Shown: positions 24,907 to 34,614 of the stretch, in pieces
Layout of the letters: the number at the start of each line of letters is the position of its first letter
Position numbering within the stretch: position 1 is the first letter of the stretch
Assembly: GCA_001567115.1 (NCBI GenBank)
Contig: LMZT01000147.1
Span: forward strand, 1-64,000
Direction of reading: 5' to 3'
Source of the DNA: Candidatus Hinthialibacteria bacterium OLB16
GTDB taxonomy: Bacteria; Hinthialibacterota; Hinthialibacteria; OLB16
Length of the DNA: 64,000 bases
Notes under the pieces: model-generated
Told to the model about the DNA's origin: nothing
The model's input: the letters and a program-made list of their open reading frames with translations, nothing else
Databases searched by the model: none
Made by a program: the position numbers and the translations under genes

Positions 24907-27900
24907 TCATTTGGCTGACTTGATGAAGGCCAGCACATCTTTCGAATTGATCTTTCCATCCCGGTCATAATCGACAGCCAGAGGGATATCTCCCTGGCTT
25001 AACCAGTGCTGGGCCAGGCTGAATGCATCGAGGCCATCGACGATTCCATTCATATTGGCATCACCTGGAGGAGCGAACTCGATCGGAATGAAAAGCTGAA
25101 GAGCATGTGGAACACTGCCGGGACCAAGCGTTAGAAAGAGGAATTGCTTCTTATACTCCCCGGGTGGAGTCAGGATATACGCACTCAACCCGACTGTGCG
25201 AACTTCACCTGCCTGCAGATGCGGGGCACCGGGGGAGACGACCCCAGGATTCTTCTTTAAGACCATTATATCCATATCGATGGTGTCATCGGGTGCATCG
25301 ACCGCCCAGGTATAAACATAAGCCCGATAGGTGCCTGCGACAGGAAAAGGATAAAAGATCGATTCGGAAGAGCCTTGAGAATCCGACTGCATAACGAGCT
25401 CTGTGTTCTTGTAAACGCCATCCGGTGTAGTGCCATCAGCGCCATCACGGTACAGGTACAGATCGACATCTTTCGCTGTCGATTTGACATCCACCCTGAT
25501 CAAACCGGTTAAGTTATCGGTTCCAAAAGTTGCATGGTAATATTGGCTTTCCTGGATGGATTGAAAATTGTAGTGGCTGGCGCTTGAGGGGCCATACGCT
25601 TCCCCGGTGAAACCATCCATTGAAATCCCTGAGGTCACAGTGATGCTGTCCACAAAATTATTGGTGGCGGTGTACAGTTTGAGAGGGCTGGGTTTGATGT
25701 TGATTTTCGAAATCTCCACCTGGTATGGAATTTCGAACCTTCTTCCGCTGAACAGGACATTCTGGACAAACAGGGCATGCAGGCCATCGGTTAATGGGGC
25801 CAGCGAGTAGTCACTGTTGGAACCGGAGGCAGTCTGGTACCGCCAGTTGGGACGGCCAGGGCTTCTGAAGCCGCCAACAGGAACCAGGGTATTGGTCCGA
25901 ATTCGGTGTGGTAATCCGGGCTTCCGGGTGTTGTGAAGGAATCTTTTTCCGGCCCCATGATCAGTGTATCGATATCGGTGGGCAGGGTATCCTCCCAGGT
26001 GGTGCGTGTGAGCAGGTAATCGCCGTGTGAAGGGCTCTTGCAATCCAGGAAAAAGAATCGCCCATCACCCGATTCCTCCCGGCCTTCCCATGAGAAATCC
26101 CCTGAGAGGAAAGTATTGCGAAATGGACCAGCAGACTCGGTCACGCCATGAATCAAGTGATTGGAGTTCTCCAGTGTTCGAGCCACATTGATCATGACCG
26201 GAATGACTGTCGAATCGGTTACCTGCTGGAGAGGATCGGGCTGGAGGATCAGTTTGGCGGTATACAACCCCAATGGCATATTGGGTGGGATAGTGGCATT
26301 CAATTGGATATAGCCATGCTGTCCGGGCGGGATGAGGAGTGAGTTCACCCCTGCCTGAAGCCAGGGGCAATCCACTTCACGGAAGTAGGTGGCGCGAATC
26401 CGGATTTTGACCGCCACGGGAGTGCTGACTGGTTTACGGTGCTGGATTCCCACCCAGATCCCATGGTGGTATCGCGAGAGTGGATTGGCAACAAAGGCTC
26501 TGAGCGATGTGCCGTTATTATATCCATAATTGAAACGCATAAACTCACCGGCATCCATTTCTCCATCTTCCACCAGGCCGGGAATCGATCCCCGTGTGTC
26601 ATCGAACAGCTTTCCATTGCCATTGACATCGGTCCAGTCATAAATCAGGAGGCGGTATGAATTCTCGCGAGGTGGAAGAATCGAGCCTGGGTCGCCTGTC
26701 TGATAATTGGTATCAAAATCTTCGAAAGGATAGATTGCTTCAAACACGATCAGATCGGTTCCGGCAGGGATGGGATTCTTCCCGGGGCCATGGAAGAGGG
26801 TTGCATAATCCGGCTGGCGTATATCCAGTTTTTCAGCGGAAGTGGCCAGTGTGTTGATTTCAAAATCGGTATGGCCGAATTCCTCCAGTTGATTGTCCCT
26901 CACCTGAAGTGAAATTGGCTGCGCCCCCTGGTTCCAGACATCCACAGTCTTCTGATAAGCCTGCCCTGGATAGACAAGGCTGGCATACCCCGGATATTCA
27001 GTCCCACGGAAGTTTCCGGGAACCCACGATGGCGGGTTAACCTGAATGCCTTTTGACTGTCGCGCCAGATTGACTGCACGGCCCGCATGGATACGTCCAC
27101 TCCCCTGGCGGAGAATGTCGTAGTTGAGATCAATGGCCGAGCTCATCAGGATCCGCCGGACAGCCTTGGAATTTGGCCAGACACCATTGGCCTGCTTATA
27201 GGCCTGGCAAACAAGAGCAGCAACTCCAGCTGTTTCCGGGCAGGAACGGCTGGTTCCTCCCCACTGATCCCAGGCCTTCCATCCATCCTTGGCTTCATTG
27301 AGTGTCACATCGCCACCCCCCCAGGCGCCATGAGCGACGACATCGACACCGATCTGCCCGGTAGCGGTCGGCCCGGATCCGCTCCATGATTGAATATCAC
27401 CATGGAGAATCTGGTCAGTGCTTGTCAGTGAATCGTACTCATCGCAGGTATCGTAACTGGTACATGCTCCGACTGTGACAGCCCTGAAGGAGGAGGGAGT
27501 CGTGCAGGTCGAATATCCAGGAGCACCATTGCCGGTCGACTTCAACCAGGTTATCTGTGGCGCTTTGAGGGACATCTTATCGATCAGACGCGAGTGAGGA
27601 TCCCAGCCGTCATTATCGATATCTCCGGCTCCATAGCTCATGCTGACAAGGTTGGGTTCATCGCCGGTATTTTCAATGCCATCATACCCGAGAGTGGCAA
27701 AAAGGTGAAAATTGGCGAGTGTTCCACCCACGTAATAATTCCCGACCGCGATGATCTTCGCCTCGGGCGCTGGCCCCTGAACCATGCCATCTCCTGGCCC
27801 CTGAAAGGGTGGTTTGATGCCGGGCGCGCCTCCATTGATGATCCCCCTGGCTACCGCAGCTGAAGCACAGAATGTTCCATGGTTCCCGCCCCTTTCATTC

Positions 27901-29096
27901 TTATCATTGATCATGAAGGCGACCAGGGAGCCATTCGCAGGAGGAGAAGCCTGGTAGAGCCAATCGGCTGTGGGGATATTGCGAACTCCATTGGCGATGA
28001 AATACACCATGCCTCCGGAAACATCCGGATAACCATCTGATCCAGCTGTATTCGCGGCGGAATCCCAGATATCTCGAAAAGAAATCTCGCTTCCGCGAAA
28101 GCAGGGTTTCTCATCGGTGAAATCATAGTCCCCATCCAGGTCGACATACACAGTGTTGTACCCCACACCCCGCTGAGCGGTATTCGGATGATCCACCAGA
28201 AGCACCGCTGCGGAGTAATCATTCAGGACATCTTTCTTCAACTTGGTATCGGGATGAATTCCAAAGCGATAGATCCCCGATACGCTCTCGGCGTTAAAAG
28301 TGTATGTGTGAGTTTCTGTCTGATCGCCATGGTAGATAGCGAAATTGGCTGTTCCCACACCCCCATTGATTGTGACCGGAGGGGTCGAGCTGGTATCGAC
28401 AAACCAGGTCCCTTCGGTTGTGTGTGACATGTAATAGGTCGAAAGGGAACGGTCATCAAAGCAGATCGGCCAGCCATAATGTGGTGAGGCAGGATTTAAA
28501 TCACGCGCCTGGGTTCCCAGGAGATCGGGATTTGCAAAATCGACTCCGGTGTCAATGATGGCAATTTTTACTCCCGCTCCTTTGATACCCAGGGACCAGG
28601 CCTCTTCCAGGCCCAACGGGTTTTTGATCCACCAATCCTTGTTTTCTTTGATAGAGACTTCCTCAACCAGCTTCTTTGCCTCGGAGAAAGGGGGAGCCTG
28701 CTTCAATGCCTTCTGAAATTCCTCGTGACCTGGAAGTTTCCTTTGAATCCCTGGCACATCCGGATCAGGAGGTGAAGGAGGTGTACGAGGCCCAAAGTCA
28801 AAGATTCCCTCCACTCCGGGGTCGCTGGCAGCCTTCAGAATTTCACGTGATGTCAGGAAACCGCGTATCAGACGCATCCCTGCAACATCCATCACCTGAA
28901 TCTGCTTCAAATATTTCGGTGGCTCGGTATCTTGCGAGCAGATAATTGTGACCGGGTGGCGGGCTTCGGATGGAACCGCAATCTGTGCACGGAGTTCCGG
29001 GCTGATTTTATTTCTGGAAGTATCGATCTGGGAGAAGGAAGAATTTGGGGATAGAGAGAATGCCAATGCTGCGAGGCAGGAAATCCATCGAATCAT
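24907..29096 (-). CDS. secreted subtilisin-like (S8) protease with dockerin module, frameshifted
   Basis: AAGGAGG precedes ATG 29096. Signal peptide, propeptide-like region, then the S8 catalytic domain: Asp182 in IAIIDTGVD, His406 in GGNHGTFCA, Ser616 in WGGTSRSCPETAG. A large insert lies between Asp and His. The catalytic frame ends at 25791 in low-complexity sequence, while an overlapping frame carries the continuation (TLVPVGGFRSPGRPNWRYQT) to 24907. Adding one base near 25892 joins them through EFGPN-TLVPVGG, giving about 1395 residues. The C-terminus is a two-loop dockerin-like module (GDANMNGIVDGLDAF, DYDRDGKINSKD). The protease is exported and probably cell-surface bound by calcium. 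The frameshift would remove only the C-terminal domains. Confidence 0.8.
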
Positions 29097-29161
29097 CAGG
29101 GTGCCTCCTTAGGATGAGGGCTGGAGAACAAAGTTCAGATAATGTCAATAATATCAGAATT

Positions 29162-32100
29162 TCAAGACAACAGCTGAATTATTCGTTCAAGGCGATATCC
29201 GGCATCCTGAGCGGCAACAAGGATGTCGTCGGCGATCTGATCGATCCCATTCTGAGAAGGTTGATTATCTTCCGATCTGATATCTTCTTTTTGAATCGAG
29301 GGCATTTTCTCTGCCAGCCACAGCCCCTGGATCAGCCATTCAAGCCGTTCCTTGCTGATCCACCGGGACCCTTCGTATTCATTCAGTTGAAGGTATTCGG
29401 CTACATCGGCATCACTCAGGAGGGCAGCCAGGTCTTCCGCCAGGGTGGCCACAGTGCAGGTGCCAAGGAAACCGGATCTGGCATACAGCAGGACAGACAG
29501 ATTCGCGAGCAGACCCGGAGAAGGGTTATCGTTGCCATCCGCCTCAAAGGCACGCACAAGAACTTGTTCGATCAGCCAGTCTGAGACCCAGCCGCCGTTG
29601 GGTTGGACTGTTTGAGGGCGGATGAATAATTTCTCGAACTGAACCAGCACAGACCGGGCACGCAAGGCGGAACGCAGCGGAGCATCGGGCAATAGCTCCT
29701 CACTGGCCTCAGGATCCTGCTTTGCAGTGGCCGGGCCGGTCCTTCTGTTTTCCACCCATTCCGAAAGCAGGTCATCAATGGTTATACAATCCTTTTCGAT
29801 CTGCCTGGAAATGCGGGTCCAGTCAAGGGTCGCAAGATCGTATCTCCGTGCCGCAGAAAACAGATCGGATGTGACCTTGTTGCCTGCAATAGAAATCTCT
29901 TTCGCTCCGTTTTTCACAACCGACAGCAGGAATGCAGTCATCGGATTCAGGATCGGCGACAGGATCATCTCTTTGCGTGCAATTTTCAGATCAGGCGCAC
30001 CGCTGCCAGACAATCTGGCGGCCAGTTGGCCCCAGGTTCCATCTGAATCGAGAATCTCTTCGAGATCGATAAAGGCCTGGTACTGATAACCAGGCAGCTG
30101 AACAAACAGGCCTTCATCCGCCAGCTGGCGGCCCGAACGGATATACTGAAGAGAATCGCGGTGGTCACGCAGGAGGTAATAAACATTCGATTCCGTGCGC
30201 AGGTTCAACGCCTGAACCAGCGAGCGTGACTGGAGATCGGTTTCATCCTGGCTGCCCATGTTGATCGGGGTGGAGATCCGAATCCATCCCGAAGTGGATC
30301 TGAGCGAGTTGTTGTACAGGATGATGGCCCGTTCATTTCCCGCACGGTTTGAATAAGCAAAGACATCTTCGTTGACATGACCTTCAGGCGTGAAAAAATC
30401 ATAAAAAGCGAAATTCTCGACTCCACTGTAAAGGTAACGTTTGCGCAGGAATGGAAAAATCTGGCCAATGTGGCGATTGACCAGGTCCTGATCCACCGAT
30501 TCATCCCAGTAGGCTTTGCGGTATTCCATCCCATACTTTTCAGCGAACCCTTCGATCTGCCCATGCCCGAACATCGGCAGCCCGGGCATGGTGGCCATCA
30601 TCAGACAGATGCCGAGGTATTTGTCACCTTTTCCGAACTGCTCGACAGCGGTTTTTTCATCGGGGTTGTTCATGAAATTTACAAACCTGCGCAGGATTTC
30701 AGGGCTGAACTCGAGGACATTCCTGATGGTCAGGCGGTATTTGGAATTTTCCTCATCCTTGAGCATGTTCATGAAAGCGCTGTTATAAACACGGTGCATC
30801 CCGAGGGTGCGCACAAAATAGCCTTCCATCAACCAGAATGCTTCAGCGAGCAGCAGGGTGTCCGGCAATTCCTGTGCGATGCGGTCCACCACCTGGCGCC
30901 AGAATTCTTCCGGCATGATTGAGTTGAACTCTTCAGCATCCAGCCCATGCTCGGATCTGGAAGGAATATCTCCTCCGAGGCCGGGTGGAGGAAACCAGAG
31001 GCGATGAAAGTGCCGTTTTGCCAGTGTCATGGCCGCATCGAAACGGATGATCGGGAACTTGCGTGCCACATGCAGGATGGTCTGAATGGCGGCTTCCCGA
31101 ACTTCCGGGAGCAGGTAATTGAGCTGCGCTGTATCGTTCCATGGCATGTGGGTTCCATCATTGCCATGATAGACATAGCGTGCCTCCCCCGAGGCGTTGT
31201 CGACTCTCTGGAATACGACTGCTGCATCACGGTGGTCCCAGTATCGATCCTCGATGCGTATGGACACACGCGGATCACCGGACAGATTTTCACCTGTGAA
31301 TGAGTAGTTGGGGAAAGGTGAATGATCACTCTGAATAAACCAGTCCGGGTGCTCGACCACCCAGCGCGAATCAATTCCCATGTGGTTGGGGACCATGTCA
31401 CTGGCCAGCCTGATGCCCCGTGCCCATGCGCGTGACCTCAGGTTTTCATAAGCCGATTCCCCGCCCAGCTCGGCTGCGATGACATAATCATAGATTGAGT
31501 AAGCAGAGGCCACCGCTTCAGGGTTGCCCCGCAGCTGTTTGATGCGCTGGGAGGCATGGGAACGTTCCCAGACTCCGATCAGCCACAAACCAGTGAATCC
31601 CCATTCCGCCAGACGATCCAGCTCTTCATCGGGGATCTGGTCAAGACGAGTTATTTCATGCTCGTAGGATTTTGAAAGCTGATCAAGCCAGACATATATT
31701 GATTTGGCAATGAGGACTACATTCGACATCCAGTCGCGATCCCGGGTGAAGCGCTCATACTCCGGATGGGCGCTCAATTGACCCGGTTTGCGTGAACGGA
31801 AAGTCAATACTTCGGCCGGTGCGGGGCCGAAACCGCGTGGACGATGCTCTTCACGCAGCAGATCGCGCCCAACCAGCAAACGAGTCTGCAAGTATGAGGG
31901 CAGAATCTTTCCCCAATGCTCATAGATGAATTCAAGCTGGCCGATCAGTGAATCCGGAGCCGCTTTCATCGGCGCCCTTAAAATGTGGAACAGAGAGCCT
32001 CCTAAAAATTCGGAGGCGGGCTGGGATTCAAAAAAGGTTTCGAGGGACTGAACAAGCACCTCATAAACGGTTTCATCTTTCAGGCGCCTGTCATCGAAAA

Positions 32101-32632
32101 GTGGAACAAGGTGCTGAGCAGCCGGATTCTCGACAGAAAGAGACAGAAGAAGCAATTCGCGAATCGACAGGAGCTGATTGGAATGGCCATCCGGGCTGGC
32201 TGCCTGAAGAAAAGAAGCGCTGTCCGCTTCCGAAGTAAGGACATCCAATGGAGGAAAGAAGCCCACAAAGGTGTGGAGTGTTCCCTCGATGGATTCCTCC
32301 CCGTGGGTAGATGAAAACTGGTCCAGCCCATCACCGAGCGCCCCCGGGTTCTCCTCAAAACAGTAATGATCAAAGAAATACCTGAGAACTTCGGAGATCA
32401 GGCTGAGGGCAATCAGCTCCCCGCTGGAGGCATAACGCCCCTCGGGGAGAAGGCCGGGGGAATGGTCATTGATTCTCTGTGCCAGGACACGGATGGTAAA
32501 AACATTCCTTCGGACAGCGCGATTGCCTGTCTCGGGCAGAATGGTTTTGACATTCAGCGCATCCACAACCTGCTGTGTCAGTGCAAATCCAAAAGGAAAA
32601 AAAGGATGGGATTCTTCCCTGATGAGTGGCAT
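29162..32632 (-). CDS. large alpha-amylase family (GH13) protein with extra N- and C-terminal domains
   Basis: 1156 residues, far longer than ordinary amylases, and without a signal peptide, so probably cytoplasmic. The central barrel (about 325-720) has the GH13 regions: SDMVPNHMG, IIRFDAAM (nucleophile Asp532), LLLAEAFW (acid Glu597) and NNPDEKT (Asp658). The N-terminal 320 residues and the C-terminal 350 are largely helical and unrecognised. The GH13 substrate is an alpha-glucan, but hydrolase versus transferase cannot be settled. AAGGATCC lies before ATG. It sits between a Tat-exported isomerase-like gene and the subtilase gene on the same strand with gaps of 134 and 65 bases. Confidence 0.8.
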   Translation of the reverse strand: MPLIREESHPFFPFGFALTQQVVDALNVKTILPETGNRAVRRNVFTIRVLAQRINDHSPGLLPEGRYASSGELIALSLISEVLRYFFDHYCFEENPGALGDGLDQFSSTHGEESIEGTLHTFVGFFPPLDVLTSEADSASFLQAASPDGHSNQLLSIRELLLLSLSVENPAAQHLVPLFDDRRLKDETVYEVLVQSLETFFESQPASEFLGGSLFHILRAPMKAAPDSLIGQLEFIYEHWGKILPSYLQTRLLVGRDLLREEHRPRGFGPAPAEVLTFRSRKPGQLSAHPEYERFTRDRDWMSNVVLIAKSIYVWLDQLSKSYEHEITRLDQIPDEELDRLAEWGFTGLWLIGVWERSHASQRIKQLRGNPEAVASAYSIYDYVIAAELGGESAYENLRSRAWARGIRLASDMVPNHMGIDSRWVVEHPDWFIQSDHSPFPNYSFTGENLSGDPRVSIRIEDRYWDHRDAAVVFQRVDNASGEARYVYHGNDGTHMPWNDTAQLNYLLPEVREAAIQTILHVARKFPIIRFDAAMTLAKRHFHRLWFPPPGLGGDIPSRSEHGLDAEEFNSIMPEEFWRQVVDRIAQELPDTLLLAEAFWLMEGYFVRTLGMHRVYNSAFMNMLKDEENSKYRLTIRNVLEFSPEILRRFVNFMNNPDEKTAVEQFGKGDKYLGICLMMATMPGLPMFGHGQIEGFAEKYGMEYRKAYWDESVDQDLVNRHIGQIFPFLRKRYLYSGVENFAFYDFFTPEGHVNEDVFAYSNRAGNERAIILYNNSLRSTSGWIRISTPINMGSQDETDLQSRSLVQALNLRTESNVYYLLRDHRDSLQYIRSGRQLADEGLFVQLPGYQYQAFIDLEEILDSDGTWGQLAARLSGSGAPDLKIARKEMILSPILNPMTAFLLSVVKNGAKEISIAGNKVTSDLFSAARRYDLATLDWTRISRQIEKDCITIDDLLSEWVENRRTGPATAKQDPEASEELLPDAPLRSALRARSVLVQFEKLFIRPQTVQPNGGWVSDWLIEQVLVRAFEADGNDNPSPGLLANLSVLLYARSGFLGTCTVATLAEDLAALLSDADVAEYLQLNEYEGSRWISKERLEWLIQGLWLAEKMPSIQKEDIRSEDNQPSQNGIDQIADDILVAAQDAGYRLERIIQLLS

Positions 32633-32766
32633 GGTCTGGATCCTTCTCGGAAGAGTAATACTTGCATGATTTGCCTCGATTGGAATATCCCCATCCCAAA
32701 GCAGAATTTATTCCGATCAGACCCGTTTCAAAATATATCGCTGCAGGCCAGGCAACCCTGTGAATC

Positions 32767-34335
32767 CTAAACAGTTTCAGGCGACCCGTCGGAAAGATTC
32801 ACCCAGTCAATACCGATTTTACGCAAGGCATATCCAACCTCTTTGAGATGGTCGCCATAGGCAAGCATCCAGTGGAATCCAACCATTTCCCGGGCGAGTT
32901 TATCGCAGTCACCCTCAATCGAGACATCGATCTGCGAACGGCAGATATCATGGAATGGATTCGCCAGGATCTTCCCACGGAATCCGATCCAGCGCACTGC
33001 ATTGAAATCCGGATCGATCATGGTGATGGTCTGTCCCAGACGCATATCGACCTTGGGGGCCGCCCCATAGTCCGATTCAAAATGGGTGTATAATCCAGCC
33101 TTCTCGAGACGCTTGCCATCCATCATCCGGGGTGCAGTGCAGTGCGCCACTGTCACCATGCCATGATGCGGATAGGTGGGATCATTGAGAAATACCGGTG
33201 TTCCACAAATGTTGTGAAGAAGGATCCCCGAGGGAATCACCACGAAATCGGATTCACAGAACGCCATCGCTCCGGAATCATTGATGACAGACAACGGCAG
33301 GCAGGCTGTGGTTTCGGACATAGGCATGATCGTTCCCATGCAGTTGTTGATGGTCATGGCAGAGACACCTGCTTCAGCCATCAGGTCTTCAAAAACCGAA
33401 GTCAACAGGAATGCACGGTCCACAAACCCCTGATCGGTTTTGAGGCTGGTTCCACGTTGGGAAAGGTACTGCCTGGCTCGCTCGTCACATGCCTGGACCC
33501 TGGCAGTATCGTTTCGAGCGCTCTGAATCCGTTTTCCAAGGTCATCATAGGACACATCCACAAACTGAATCTTCCATTTTTCATTGGTAATCTGAGGGGC
33601 TTTCTGGCCTCCCATGCCCCAGCCACTGGCCCCACCCACAACCAGAATCTTCGAGCCGAGGGTGTTCTTCAATGCCGAGAGAGAGCGGAGCCTCCAGGCC
33701 AGATCGGCGGGTTCATCCACCATGACATCTGCCGGTTCAAGGCCTGGTTGGCCGAGTTCATCGACCGTTTTTCTCAGGAGGCGCGGGCTGGCAATTTCAT
33801 ACCAGAGGTAAACCGGGCCGGACCGGTGACGGAGGAACAGAAGGTTGTAACGGTCGGGCGAAATCAATGATTCAAGGATTTCTCCACCACCGCCAGCGCC
33901 ATAAATCAGCATGACATCGGCTTGGGTTGCTGCAATGGCTTTGCCCTCAGCAGGTGTGGCAGCTTTGGCCAGCGGGAGGAACCTAAGTGGGAATTCACAT
34001 TTTTTCGAAACCTGCGCCAGCTCAGAATCAATCCTTTTCATCTCGGCATCCACATCGGCTTCGGTCATGACTCCACCCCAATCCCGCCAACTGGTTGCCT
34101 TGGCTCGTTGGGGGATGCGATAGGTCAGCACCGGTTGGACCAACAGTTCCTGGCGTGCTGTATTCAAAGCTACTCGAGGTCCTCCACTCAGTGAGGCCGG
34201 ATTCTCACCAGCCTCGGAAATCGAAGCGAAAGCAGCCCCAGCCAGTGCGCCTCCAGCAATAGCCGCTGTCATGAAAGACCTTCGATCCATCCCATGATGT
34301 CCACAACAACCACAACGATGCCCCTGTTCATTCAT
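32767..34335 (-). CDS. Tat-exported protein resembling L-fucose/L-arabinose isomerase family
   Basis: 522 residues; AGGAGG lies 7 bases before ATG 34335. The N-terminus has a Cys/His-rich stretch (CGCCGHHG) just before a twin-arginine signal (DRRSFMTAAIAGGALAG). Such signals export folded, often cofactor-bearing proteins. The mature part (ADVMLIYGAGGG, KILVVGGASGWGM, TINNCMGTIMPMSETTACLPLSVINDSGAMAFCESD, FHDICRSQIDVSIEG) resembles the fucose isomerase-like fold. An exported sugar isomerase would be odd, since the family is normally cytoplasmic. A redefined function is possible. The assignment is by pattern only. It is likely the first gene of the minus-strand unit that includes the GH13 and subtilase genes. 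Confidence 0.55.
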   Translation of the reverse strand: MNEQGHRCGCCGHHGMDRRSFMTAAIAGGALAGAAFASISEAGENPASLSGGPRVALNTARQELLVQPVLTYRIPQRAKATSWRDWGGVMTEADVDAEMKRIDSELAQVSKKCEFPLRFLPLAKAATPAEGKAIAATQADVMLIYGAGGGGEILESLISPDRYNLLFLRHRSGPVYLWYEIASPRLLRKTVDELGQPGLEPADVMVDEPADLAWRLRSLSALKNTLGSKILVVGGASGWGMGGQKAPQITNEKWKIQFVDVSYDDLGKRIQSARNDTARVQACDERARQYLSQRGTSLKTDQGFVDRAFLLTSVFEDLMAEAGVSAMTINNCMGTIMPMSETTACLPLSVINDSGAMAFCESDFVVIPSGILLHNICGTPVFLNDPTYPHHGMVTVAHCTAPRMMDGKRLEKAGLYTHFESDYGAAPKVDMRLGQTITMIDPDFNAVRWIGFRGKILANPFHDICRSQIDVSIEGDCDKLAREMVGFHWMLAYGDHLKEVGYALRKIGIDWVNLSDGSPETV

Positions 34336-34414
34336 CGGCTTGCCTCCTGCTGATTAACTCACGGATCGAGTTTCATTCGATGCCTGATTACAGGAATACT
34401 CGATCATAAATATA

Positions 34415-34423
34415 ATTATAGCA
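34415..34423 (-). promoter_or_regulatory. extended -10 promoter for the Tat-protein gene
   Basis: On the minus strand the bases read TGCTATAAT, the same extended -10 as before clpC. The site is about 80 bases upstream of the start at 34335 in an AT-rich stretch. No convincing -35 is seen. The rest of 34336-34614 holds no further ORF. Confidence 0.45.
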
Positions 34424-34577
34424 TTCTCCCCAGACCTTTGATATCTGCTGTTTTGAGATCCCAGCTTACCGGTTCATTCCGGGGGGGTTTCCTCTTTGAT
34501 TCGAGTGAGTGGTAGGATATGGCCAGCTGGAATCGGCCTGGTCCACTCAAGGTGCCATCAGGCATCTGCCAGCTGTT

Positions 34578-34583
34578 TATAAT
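34578..34583 (+). promoter_or_regulatory. -10 element for the oxidoreductase gene
   Basis: A perfect TATAAT lies 31 bases before the GTG start at 34615. No clear -35 at the right spacing. Together with the divergent site near 34415 it makes this intergenic region a two-way promoter region. Confidence 0.35.
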
Positions 34584-34614
34584 ATGTATGGGTAATTAAT
34601 CAGGAGGCGGGATT

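Noticed and set aside
33142-33870. 242-residue plus-strand ORF antisense to the Tat-protein gene
   Set aside because: His/Arg-rich shadow of the real gene, with no motif or start signal.
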